5,992 bases of DNA from an uncultured Thiotrichaceae bacterium (GTDB lineage: Bacteria; Pseudomonadota; Gammaproteobacteria; Thiotrichales; Thiotrichaceae), in NCBI GenBank assembly GCA_902727945.1, contig CACVAV010000198.1:1-5992 (forward strand). The letters run 5' to 3'. Shown here in pieces: positions 1 through 5,968 of the stretch; position 1 is the stretch's first letter, and every line of letters starts with the position of its first letter. Both the position numbers and the translations under genes were made by a program. The notes under the pieces are model-generated. The model saw only the letters and a list, made by a program, of their open reading frames with translations. It did not search any database and was not told the origin of the DNA.

Positions 1-1553
1 TTTCCGCTGGTGCTGCCTTGCCGGAATAATGCCGATTCAGTTAATTCGAGTTCCAGCGCCTGCGATGGCAAGCCGGTGTCGCGCAAGCTGTTTGCCACTG
101 TTTCCGCCAGGTTATTACGCTCCAGCAGCAGCGCCGATATGTTCACCGCGACGGATAATTGCGGGTATCCCTGATCATGCAGCTGCTTGCAGTCCTGGCA
201 AGCCTGTTGAATAACCCAGGTACTGATAGAGTGAATCAGTCCGTATTGTTCGGCCATTTCGATAAACTGGTCAGGCTGTAGTTCTTTATCGCCCAGCTTC
301 CAGCGGATAAGCGCTTCCACTCCGATCACAGCGCCTGATTTTAGGTCTATTTGTGGTTGATAATGCAACATGAACTCATTGCGCACCAGCGCTTGCTGCA
401 GGCTGGCAAGTGTTTGGGCGTGCGCTAATTCCTTATCAGTATGTGCCTGATCATGTTCTATGAGTGTGTTTTTTCCGATGTATTTTGCACGGTGCATCGC
501 TGTATCAGACTGGCGGTATATTTCCCGAAAAGTGCTGTTTTTATCAGCTGTTGAAAGACCAATAGAGCAGGTGAGCTGAAAAGATTCATTATGCAAATCA
601 AATGGCTTTGCCACTGTATTGAGAATATGCTGGCTTATTATTTTTGCACCCTCAGGTGTGCAGATCAGTAAGATGATGAACTCATCACCACCAATACGGC
701 AAACAATGGCCTGTTTATTTTTAGTCACTGCTTTCAGACGCTTTGCTATGACTTTAAGCGCAAAATCGCCGCCTTCATGACCAAAGCGTGTATTGATCAT
801 TTTGAAGTTATCGATGTCCATGAATAATACAAAGCCGCTTTCATATTTTTTCATGGCTACAAAAAAATGATCAAATGAGTGTTCACTGTAATAACGGTTG
901 TAGAGACCGGTCAGTGGATCATGAGTGGCAATAAATTCAGCCCGCTGTTTCTCATCCGTCAAATCCTGCTGAATAACAAAAAAATCCCGTACGACGACTT
1001 GTATCAGAATGTAGGTGGCCAATATCATCAGGCTGATGTAAATAAAACTTCGGATGCCGAAATAGCCCTGGCTACCGGGGTGGTAGGGTTTAATGCCGAT
1101 GAGTTCGCAAATGGTCAGGCAGGCGATTAGTGCCATAACGGTAATTGTTATTTTTTTGAAAACAGGGTTATTGGTAAAAAAACCAGCCAGTACCATGGTA
1201 GTGGGTAAAGCAAACATGACATGAATGGCTTGCGTGCCATTCATAGCCAGTTGGACGGATAACATGGTTAATGTGGCCACCAAAATAATTTGCGTGCCGA
1301 GACGCGGTCGGGATTTAGCGATCCATCCACCATAAATCATCGTTGGAATGTAAGGGGCAAATAGTGTGGAGTTGACTACCTGGTGAATGAAGTGAATGTC
1401 TTGTGCCCCCATTTCGACATACAGCCCCACTCCTCGTAAAATGCTGACCACCAGCACTACGATCGCAGCCAGCCAGATAACACGGGTTGTTCTGAGTAAT
1501 CTTTTGCATATCAGGGGTTGGGTTTCAGTGAAATAGGGGGTGGCTGCGTTCAT
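1..1553 (-). CDS. Membrane-bound GGDEF-EAL cyclic-di-GMP signalling protein (C-terminus cut by window edge)
   Basis: I translated this frame by hand on the minus strand: it stays open for 517 codons from the ATG at 1553 to the window edge. Residues 1-190 hold about six hydrophobic segments (near 25-45, 62-79, 89-104, 109-126, 134-153, 169-187), an inner-membrane sensor that I cannot assign to a named family. A GGDEF domain follows (about 205-367), starting at HDPLTGLYNR, with metal and substrate residues in MDIDNFKMIN (245-254), GHEGGD (258-263) and an intact GGDEF at 288-292. The RxxD inhibitory site is absent (NKQA in its place). An EAL domain begins near 380 with YQPQ (398-401), EALIRW (413-418), the conserved Asn in VAVNIS (471) and ELELTES (501-507). 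The window ends before the DDFGTG motif, so phosphodiesterase competence cannot be judged. Known family role: making (GGDEF) and breaking (EAL) c-di-GMP to control motility and biofilm. The start has only a weak ribosome site (TAAG). It lies 56 bases after the permease gene, same strand, possibly cotranscribed. Confidence 0.93.
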   Translation of the reverse strand, partial: MNAATPYFTETQPLICKRLLRTTRVIWLAAIVVLVVSILRGVGLYVEMGAQDIHFIHQVVNSTLFAPYIPTMIYGGWIAKSRPRLGTQIILVATLTMLSVQLAMNGTQAIHVMFALPTTMVLAGFFTNNPVFKKITITVMALIACLTICELIGIKPYHPGSQGYFGIRSFIYISLMILATYILIQVVVRDFFVIQQDLTDEKQRAEFIATHDPLTGLYNRYYSEHSFDHFFVAMKKYESGFVLFMDIDNFKMINTRFGHEGGDFALKVIAKRLKAVTKNKQAIVCRIGGDEFIILLICTPEGAKIISQHILNTVAKPFDLHNESFQLTCSIGLSTADKNSTFREIYRQSDTAMHRAKYIGKNTLIEHDQAHTDKELAHAQTLASLQQALVRNEFMLHYQPQIDLKSGAVIGVEALIRWKLGDKELQPDQFIEMAEQYGLIHSISTWVIQQACQDCKQLHDQGYPQLSVAVNISALLLERNNLAETVANSLRDTGLPSQALELELTESALFRQGSTSG

Positions 1554-1609
1554 TGTTCATCTTATTAGAATAAATACCGGCTAAGTAAGGCCTATAAAGC
1601 CATTTTACG
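1554..1609 (-). other. Short spacer between permease and GGDEF-EAL genes
   Basis: This 56-base gap holds no convincing terminator: only 3-4 base self-complementary stretches around GGCC, with no T-run on the minus strand. No clear -35/-10 pair is visible for the GGDEF-EAL gene. This allows, but does not prove, read-through from the permease gene. A 12-codon reading frame begins at the ATG at 1560 and overlaps the start of the GGDEF-EAL gene in another frame. Confidence 0.4.
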
Positions 1610-2593
1610 CTATGAGTTGTCAACAAAAGTAGACCGGCGAAACGCCCGGCCATTTTTATATTTCAGGTTTGTTAGCACTAAACCGGTGACTACCAAAGCA
1701 ATCCCCATAAAATGAAAGCTTTGCAGCTTCTCTCCCATCACGGTAATGGCAATCATAATGCCGAACGTAGGCACAAGGTGAGCAAATTGTCCGGTTCGGT
1801 TTGCGCCGAGACGATGAGTGGCATGATTCCAGAACAGGAAGGACAAGACGGAGGGGAAAAGGGCAACAAACAATACACTGATGATGCTGATAGTTGAAAC
1901 TGGCATAGGGCGACCCTGGGCGGTTTCCAATACATAGAATGGCAGGATGAATAGTGCACCGAGAAACACGGTATAACCCAGTATTGGTAGTCCTTTCAGT
2001 TCAGCAGGCAGCTTGCGTAGTAGCACCGTATAGATGGCCCAAACCAGTACCGCACACAGTACATATAAATCACCGGCCCGGAAATCCAGCTGGCTAAGGA
2101 TTTCTATATCGCCACGACTCAGAACGCTCATCACGCCCAGTAATGAGATGAGAATGCCCAGCCCTTGCACTTTGGTTGTTTTTTCACCCAGAACCAATGC
2201 TGCCAGCAGCAGAATAATAATCGGGCTGAATGATTGCATCACTGTGCCATTAGTGGCGGATGTGGTTTGTAGTCCGAGATAAACCAGGCTGTTGAAAGCA
2301 GCGACACCGAAGGCCGCCAATGCCAGTACCAGTAGCCAATGTTTACGGGCATCCTGCCAGTGACGCCGCATGGGTTTAATCACAAAAGGCAGTAATATCA
2401 GGAAAGCGATAGCCCAGCGCCAGAAGGATAAACCCAGCGGCGGGATGTGCTCACTCACCGCACGGGCAACATTAAAATTCGCACCCCAGAACAGGGTGGT
2501 CAGCACCAGCAATAAATAAGGTGAAACCCGGTCAAGCGGGTGGGCATAGTGCTGCCCGTCCTGCCCATCTGACCGGATTGTGCGGGTGTTCAT
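1610..2593 (-). CDS. EamA/DMT-superfamily permease (RhaT/YdcZ-like drug/metabolite transporter)
   Basis: The product is a 327-residue inner-membrane protein with two tandem EamA repeats of five helices each (about 26-158 and 174-309), the usual size and shape of 10-TM DMT transporters. Family marks visible are FWGANF at the end of helix 1 (35-40), the Arg-Trp pair in helix 2 (FWRW, 57-60), the Pro in helix 4 (SFSP, 121-124) and a GEK at the end of the fourth helix of each repeat (136-138 and 287-289), which shows the internal duplication. DMT proteins usually export or exchange amino acids, nucleosides or other small metabolites; the substrate here cannot be read from sequence. The ATG at 2593 is the only start ahead of helix 1. 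It lies 5 bases after the transaldolase stop and has no good Shine-Dalgarno, which points to translational coupling. The 24 residues before helix 1 are polar and the C-terminal tail is basic, so it probably faces the cytoplasm. Confidence 0.93.
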   Translation of the reverse strand: MNTRTIRSDGQDGQHYAHPLDRVSPYLLLVLTTLFWGANFNVARAVSEHIPPLGLSFWRWAIAFLILLPFVIKPMRRHWQDARKHWLLVLALAAFGVAAFNSLVYLGLQTTSATNGTVMQSFSPIIILLLAALVLGEKTTKVQGLGILISLLGVMSVLSRGDIEILSQLDFRAGDLYVLCAVLVWAIYTVLLRKLPAELKGLPILGYTVFLGALFILPFYVLETAQGRPMPVSTISIISVLFVALFPSVLSFLFWNHATHRLGANRTGQFAHLVPTFGIMIAITVMGEKLQSFHFMGIALVVTGLVLTNLKYKNGRAFRRSTFVDNS

Positions 2594-2598
2594 CGTTG

Positions 2599-3255
2599 TT
2601 ACAGCAGGCTTTGGCCTGTTTTCTCCCAGTCTTTCATAAAGCCGGTGAGGCCTTTATCTGTTAAGGGGTGCTGATACATCTGGCGTAGAATTTTCGGGGG
2701 CAGCGTGGAGACATCGGCTCCGGCTAATGCAACGTCTAAGACGTGTTGCGGGCCACGGATGGATGCTGCCAGAATCCGGGTGTCGAATTCCGGGTAGTTA
2801 TCGTAGATGGAGGCAATATCACTGATGAGTTCACAGCCATTTTGCCCGACATCATCCAGGCGACCAATGAAAGGGGAAACATAAGTCGCACCGGCTTTCG
2901 CAGCTAATAATGCCTGTAATGCGCTGAAACACAGCGTGACATTGGTCGCAATGCCATCCGCAGACAATACTTTACAGGCTTTCAGGCCTTCCATTGTCAG
3001 CGGTAATTTAATGCAGACATTGTCAGCAATATCACTGAGCACTTTAGCTTCTTTCAGCATAGTTTCGCTGTCTGTTGCCAGTACTTCTGCGCTGACGTGG
3101 CCGGGTGTTAAAGTACAGATCTCTTTGATCAGTGACTTAAAGTCCTTGCCTGAGCTGGCTACCAGTGATGGGTTAGTGGTGACTCCGTCCACCATGCCTG
3201 TTTCACATAACTCGCGGATTTCGTCGAGGTTGCCGGTATCGATAAAGAATTTCAT
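2599..3255 (-). CDS. tal: Transaldolase, small TalC/MipB (FSA-like) family
   Basis: This cytosolic (beta/alpha)8-barrel enzyme has 218 residues, the usual length for the short transaldolase/fructose-6-phosphate aldolase family. It should move a dihydroxyacetone unit between sugar phosphates in the non-oxidative pentose phosphate pathway. Visible residues are Asp6 in FIDTGNLDEI, TTNPS (26-30), the Schiff-base Lys83 in CIKLPLT, and the phosphate-binding ASIRGP (164-169). Two positions separate the subtypes: E. coli FsaA has Gln59 and Tyr131, whereas the equivalents here are Glu57 (SAEVLAT) and Phe129 (SPFIGR), as in true transaldolases. I therefore call it transaldolase rather than F6P aldolase. 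The start is supported by AGGAG five bases upstream of the ATG (about 3261-3265). It is tightly followed by the permease gene (5 bases) and preceded by the thioesterase gene (89 bases), all on the minus strand. Confidence 0.95.
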   Translation of the reverse strand: MKFFIDTGNLDEIRELCETGMVDGVTTNPSLVASSGKDFKSLIKEICTLTPGHVSAEVLATDSETMLKEAKVLSDIADNVCIKLPLTMEGLKACKVLSADGIATNVTLCFSALQALLAAKAGATYVSPFIGRLDDVGQNGCELISDIASIYDNYPEFDTRILAASIRGPQHVLDVALAGADVSTLPPKILRQMYQHPLTDKGLTGFMKDWEKTGQSLL

Positions 3256-3260
3256 TGTTG

Positions 3261-3265
3261 CTCCT
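3261..3265 (-). promoter_or_regulatory. Ribosome binding site of the transaldolase gene
   Basis: CCAGGAGCAACA precedes the ATG at 3255 on the minus strand. The AGGAG core with a 5-base spacer is a strong Shine-Dalgarno and fixes the start codon. Confidence 0.8.
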
Positions 3266-3314
3266 GGGTGGTCGTTAGTGGCCGTTTTAGATGCGCCTGC
3301 GGATCGTTGTCGGC

Positions 3315-3320
3315 ATTGTA
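3315..3320 (-). promoter_or_regulatory. Possible -10 element for a transaldolase promoter
   Basis: The minus strand reads TACAAT here, five of six matches to the sigma-70 -10 consensus, about 60 bases ahead of the transaldolase ATG in the gap after the thioesterase gene. The sequence 16-17 bases further upstream (TTCTGA/TTTCTG) is a poor -35. It may be an internal promoter that lets the transaldolase and permease be expressed without the thioesterase. Single-hexamer matches occur by chance, so this is weak. Confidence 0.25.
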
Positions 3321-3344
3321 GCGGTGTTTTTGCGCTTCAGAAAG

Positions 3345-3752
3345 TTATGAGTCATTTATTAAGCGTTTATTGCCATCATCATCAATGGCTACAAAGATAA
3401 AATCGGCCTCGGTGACCTGAAAATGCGTGCCACGCTTCTCTTTATCAGTGTGCCAAATGGGTTTCACCCATACTTCCAGGTGGATCCGGATGGAGGTTTT
3501 GCCAATGGAAACCAGCTGACCATAACAGCAGATCACATCACCGACCTGCACCGGTTTCATAAATTTCATGGATTCAACGGCCACCGTTGCGACGCGCCCG
3601 TTAGCCACTTCTTTGGACATAATGCCGCCTGCAATATCCATTTGTGACATGATCCAGCCGCCAAAAATATCGCCATTCGGATTGGTGTCGGCGGGCATGG
3701 CAATGGTGCGTAGAATAAGGCTGCTGTCTTTATCAGGTGTAGCATTTTCCAT
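3345..3752 (-). CDS. yciA: YciA-type acyl-CoA thioesterase
   Basis: This 135-residue single hotdog-fold protein should hydrolyse acyl-CoA esters to free acid and CoA in the cytosol; characterised YciA enzymes are hexamers with broad chain-length range. The stretch LILRTIAMPADTNPNGDIFG (12-31), continuing through GGWIMSQMD (31-39), is nearly identical to E. coli and Haemophilus YciA. Asp39 is the counterpart of the catalytic Asp44 of the Haemophilus enzyme. GRVATVAVESMKF (52-64), VGDVICCY (70-77) and IHLEVWVK (90-97) give the remaining strands. A short insertion (about 98-110, with WHTDKEKRG) sits where E. coli YciA has a compact loop, and there is no long C-terminal tail as in Haemophilus. 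The start ATG has only a weak ribosome site (CCGGAAC). It is the first gene of the leftward set and is divergent from the propeller-like gene. Confidence 0.95.
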   Translation of the reverse strand: MENATPDKDSSLILRTIAMPADTNPNGDIFGGWIMSQMDIAGGIMSKEVANGRVATVAVESMKFMKPVQVGDVICCYGQLVSIGKTSIRIHLEVWVKPIWHTDKEKRGTHFQVTEADFIFVAIDDDGNKRLINDS

Positions 3753-3851
3753 AGTCGGTTCCGGTGTGTCTGATCAAGAATGATCGGATCTTAACATGTT
3801 GTGGTCATTCCTGATGAATAGTGCTGCGGGATTGGCAAACTTACCGTTTAT

Positions 3852-3871
3852 CTAATTACTGTATTAATTAG
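3852..3871. repeat. Perfect 7-base inverted repeat, possible operator
   Basis: CTAATTA at 3852-3858 and TAATTAG at 3865-3871 are exact reverse complements separated by six bases (CTGTAT). The 20-base dyad ends one base before the -10-like TATATT (3873-3878), so it overlays the spacer and -35 zone of the presumed rightward promoter. That size and position suit a dimeric helix-turn-helix regulator. The arms are pure AT apart from one base in an AT-rich setting, so chance is a real alternative. Confidence 0.35.
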
Positions 3872-3872
3872 C

Positions 3873-3878
3873 TATATT
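3873..3878 (+). promoter_or_regulatory. Possible -10 element for the propeller-like gene
   Basis: TATATT matches the sigma-70 -10 consensus at five of six positions and lies about 80 bases ahead of the ATG at 3959. No good -35 hexamer lies 16-18 bases upstream, so the promoter would be weak or activator-dependent, which fits the adjacent dyad. An alternative pairing, TTGATA (3877-3882) with TAAATA (3898-3903), has a short 15-base spacer and is no better. Confidence 0.25.
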
Positions 3879-3958
3879 GATACTATTAAAATAAAAGTAA
3901 ATAGCTGAAGATGCTGTTTATGAGTGTTTTTTTATTAAACGAATAATAGTGAGTGATT

Positions 3959-5404
3959 ATGCCCCGGTCGCCTATACATGCCTTCCTGTTAATCTGCATG
4001 ATGCTGGTCATCGCTTTGTTGCTGGTGCCTGTTTCCTGGTTAAGCAAGATTGCGCCTGGCGTTTTTACACAAGCGGATGTTCACCCCAAATCGCTGCAGG
4101 TGGTTCAGAATAAGCCGCAGTCTGCTCCGGCGACTTTTGCGCCATGGCAGGATGCGGAGCCTGCCAAAATGCCTACCCCCAACTTTCTTGACTACGAAAC
4201 CGACCCGGATACAGGTAAAAAAGTCTGGCGTCTGGGGGGCGCTGGTGATGAGATGGGGCGTGCACTGAATTATCCGGACGGTAATGGCGCGCTGGGCATT
4301 CTGCATGGACAGCATTTCTATAGCAAGGTATCACCGGTCAATAGTAACGAAACCTATGTGCTGGGAGCCGGTGGGCAGAACCAGCCTTATGCTGCTTTGT
4401 GGGAGCTGGAGACTCGCCGCTTAGTGGCATGGGTTCCGGCGGCGAACCAGGAGGCACACGTTGAACAGCGCCAGTTAATGTGGGATGTTAAATTGCCTAA
4501 TGTGTATTGGTATACGCAGGGCAATGAGCTGGTGCGTGCCACTATCGACTTTGGTAATTATCAGGTGAAAAAAGTGGTGTGGGATCGCTTTGCCGATTAT
4601 GAATACATCACTATGGGCTACGGTGAAGGTAACTTCTCTGATGATGGTAAGCGTTTGGTGATTACCGGAAAGTCTGCCACTGATGCTTACCTGTACTTTA
4701 CGCCTTATCAGGTTAATGAACGCCGCAAATACCTGCGTCGGCAGGTAACGTCGCCGGAGCAGCCTGAGTTTGATTGGGCGGGTGTTGATCCGACCGGGGA
4801 ATATATTTTATTTAACCGGATTAATCCTGAACGTCAGACGGTGGTGGTGCCTTTTGATCAGGCAGCTTCAGCTCAGCCTCGTGTAGTGTATGAGCACATG
4901 AAGCACAGTGACTTTGTCATTGATCGCTGGGGGGAGGTGTGGATTGTTTATGGCAACTGGAAAGGTCTGTTTGCTTCCCGCTTATCGGACAGTGAAGACC
5001 GGCGTGTCTGGCCTGCCGGAAACAATGTCAGTGAGTCGGATAAATTCACCGCTTCCGGTCATGTGGCACGGGTAAAATCCATTCCGGGGCAGGTGTTGGT
5101 ATCGCGTCATTATGACGGTGGTTTGTATTTCATGAATATTGACCAGCCGGGTTACAGCGAATACCTGGGCAACTCCCGCCATGGTCGCAGTCCGTCCACC
5201 CTGACAAAAGCACAAATCCGTCATCAGGGTGTGGATGAAAATGGTGAGGTGACTTTCTATAAACGTGAACCCAGGGGTGCTGTTTCAGCTTCCGGTCGTT
5301 ATGTTTTTTTTACTGCGGATTATCAGGCTTATCTGAAGGATGGCACGGGTTATGATCCGGAGCCGGAGTGGTGTAAGGCATATTTGAACATGATTGAGTT
5401 ATGA
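3959..5404 (+). CDS. Hypothetical membrane-anchored or exported protein with beta-propeller-like repeats
   Basis: I do not recognise this 481-residue protein. Residues 9-28 are strongly hydrophobic after an Arg/His-containing start, giving a signal anchor or signal peptide; no lipobox is seen (the only nearby Cys is inside the hydrophobic core). A Pro/Ala/Gln-rich linker (about 40-75) leads to a domain rich in aromatic beta strands. Turn-strand units typical of propeller blades recur: DPDTGKKVWRL (82-92), FSDDGKRLVIT (226-236), VDPTGEYILFN (276-286), VDENGEVTFYK and VSASGRYVFF (442-451). The opening DPDTG-VWRL unit and later H-x-F-Y (119-121) vaguely recall oligogalacturonate-lyase-type propellers, but no catalytic set can be confirmed. 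It probably sits in the periplasm facing outward. I chose ATG 3959 over the in-frame GTG at 3953 because GAGTGA then lies just upstream as a weak ribosome site. It is monocistronic: divergent from the thioesterase gene and convergent with the next gene. Confidence 0.8.
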   Translation: MPRSPIHAFLLICMMLVIALLLVPVSWLSKIAPGVFTQADVHPKSLQVVQNKPQSAPATFAPWQDAEPAKMPTPNFLDYETDPDTGKKVWRLGGAGDEMGRALNYPDGNGALGILHGQHFYSKVSPVNSNETYVLGAGGQNQPYAALWELETRRLVAWVPAANQEAHVEQRQLMWDVKLPNVYWYTQGNELVRATIDFGNYQVKKVVWDRFADYEYITMGYGEGNFSDDGKRLVITGKSATDAYLYFTPYQVNERRKYLRRQVTSPEQPEFDWAGVDPTGEYILFNRINPERQTVVVPFDQAASAQPRVVYEHMKHSDFVIDRWGEVWIVYGNWKGLFASRLSDSEDRRVWPAGNNVSESDKFTASGHVARVKSIPGQVLVSRHYDGGLYFMNIDQPGYSEYLGNSRHGRSPSTLTKAQIRHQGVDENGEVTFYKREPRGAVSASGRYVFFTADYQAYLKDGTGYDPEPEWCKAYLNMIEL

Positions 5405-5440
5405 ACTCCCTCAGCTAGGTGGAATAAGCGTTGAGGGAGT
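5405..5440. terminator. Hairpin between convergent genes, possible bidirectional terminator
   Basis: ACTCCCTCA (5405-5413) pairs perfectly with TGAGGGAGT (5432-5440). One G-T and one C-G pair extend the stem to 11 base pairs around a 13-base loop. It begins on the base after the propeller-like gene stop and sits 21 bases past the stop of the opposing gene. Neither strand has a clear T-run after the stem, so it is not a textbook intrinsic terminator. It may work in both directions, with Rho, or as a 3' end stabiliser. Confidence 0.55.
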
Positions 5441-5461
5441 GATCGAAGTGCTTTGTATAAC

Positions 5462-5875
5462 TTATTTTTCAGGGACACCCTGCCATAACATTTCGTAACC
5501 CACTTCATAAGTGTCATCACAGAACTCGGCTAATTTGTCGAACTTCTCTTTGAACAGCTTATCGGCATGAGATTTTTCATGTTGCTCGAAGGACTGCCAG
5601 TAAGTAATGATGACGACATCGCCCATGTTTTGTTTAACGCGTTTGTGTTCATTAGCACTGTCATCCTGCACACTGCCTTCTTCTGAGATGAAGCCTGCGT
5701 TACGGTATACCTGACCACCAATAAAGCCACCGTTGTCGTCGCCATAGTTATTTTTCACGACATTACACATTTCGCCCAGCAACAGCTCGACATCATCGAT
5801 AGTTACGCCTTCTTTCAGGTCAACGACGTTGAACAGCATGGTGCAGCCAAAAGGTACTTCAATCGGACTAAACAT
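5462..5875 (-). CDS. Small acidic protein, probable dimeric alpha/beta-barrel (ABM-like) domain
   Basis: This 137-residue cytosolic protein has no signal peptide or membrane segment and is acidic. Its predicted order is strand (12-20, TMLFNVVDL), helix (25-43), strand (49-57, GGFIGGQVY), a charged variable loop (62-84), strand (86-93, DVVIITYW), helix (94-118) and strand (122-131). This is the ferredoxin-like pattern of the dimeric alpha/beta-barrel superfamily. The YWQSFEQHEKSH segment (92-103) resembles the W-x-S-x-x-x-x-x-x-H region of antibiotic-biosynthesis-monooxygenase (ABM) domain proteins, some of which degrade haem or oxidise quinols. Whether His99 or His103 binds a ligand here is unknown, so no reaction is assigned. 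The start is set by CAGGAG eight bases upstream. It is monocistronic within view, convergent with the propeller-like gene, with its own promoter upstream. Confidence 0.85.
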   Translation of the reverse strand: MFSPIEVPFGCTMLFNVVDLKEGVTIDDVELLLGEMCNVVKNNYGDDNGGFIGGQVYRNAGFISEEGSVQDDSANEHKRVKQNMGDVVIITYWQSFEQHEKSHADKLFKEKFDKLAEFCDDTYEVGYEMLWQGVPEK

Positions 5876-5883
5876 ACTTTACG

Positions 5884-5889
5884 CTCCTG
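5884..5889 (-). promoter_or_regulatory. Ribosome binding site of the ABM-like gene
   Basis: CAGGAG followed by CGTAAAGT and then the ATG at 5875 on the minus strand is a good Shine-Dalgarno with an 8-base spacer. It supports this start over the internal Met13. Confidence 0.75.
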
Positions 5890-5933
5890 TTTTAATTTAA
5901 GAATTCAAGCATCTGAGTTGTATCCATGAATAG

Positions 5934-5942
5934 AGTATATCA
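5934..5942 (-). promoter_or_regulatory. Extended -10 promoter for the ABM-like gene
   Basis: The minus strand reads TGATATACT, which is the TGn extension followed by TATACT (five of six to consensus). The -35 at the 17-base spacing is TAAGCA, a weak match, as is common with extended -10 promoters. Transcription would start near 5927 and give a leader of about 50 bases before the ATG at 5875. Confidence 0.45.
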
Positions 5943-5968
5943 GCTGTATCATTAACTGCTTATATACT
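5934..5968. repeat. Inverted repeat with mirrored -10-like hexamers
   Basis: AGTATAT (5934-5940) and ATATACT (5962-5968) are exact reverse complements separated by 21 bases, so TATACT is present on both strands pointing away from the centre. The rightward copy (5963-5968) could be the -10 of a gene beyond the right edge, though no -35 is evident for it. The centre contains the palindrome CAGCTG (5941-5946). Confidence 0.35.

Larger units (their letters stand above)
3753..3958. promoter_or_regulatory. AT-rich divergent intergenic region
   Basis: This gap of about 206 bases separates the leftward thioesterase gene from the rightward propeller-like gene, so it must carry promoters for both. The half from 3840 to 3945 is strongly AT-rich. 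On the minus strand TGTTAAGAT (about 3790-3798) resembles an extended -10 for the thioesterase gene, without a good -35. On the plus strand a dyad and a -10-like TATATT are listed separately. No RNA gene or small reading frame of merit was seen. Confidence 0.55.

Noticed and set aside
879..1130. Plus-strand frame of 83 codons opposite the GGDEF-EAL gene
   Set aside because: The opposite strand encodes a continuous membrane-GGDEF protein through this region, so this is a shadow frame.
2599..3255. Fructose-6-phosphate aldolase (FsaA) call
   Set aside because: Glu57 and Phe129 are the transaldolase-type residues, not the Gln and Tyr of FsaA.
3257..3344. Intrinsic terminator after the thioesterase gene
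   Set aside because: No stem longer than 4-5 bases followed by a T-run could be found on the minus strand, so read-through remains possible.
2936..3400. Plus-strand frame of 154 codons
   Set aside because: It lies antisense to the transaldolase gene, whose family motifs are unmistakable, and its translation shows no domain pattern or ribosome site.
3768..3786. Repeated TGATC words as a regulator site upstream of the thioesterase gene
   Set aside because: Two TGATC words spaced by a few bases do not form a clean dyad beyond the 4-base GATC palindrome and are easily due to chance.
3953..3958. GTG at 3953 as the start of the propeller-like gene
   Set aside because: The ATG two codons later is better placed after GAGTGA and avoids an unlikely start immediately before another Met. 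The difference is only two residues.
4040..4315. Minus-strand frame of 91 codons inside the propeller-like gene
   Set aside because: It is Arg-rich and low in order, as expected of an antisense frame, and the plus-strand frame is open across the full 1446 bases.
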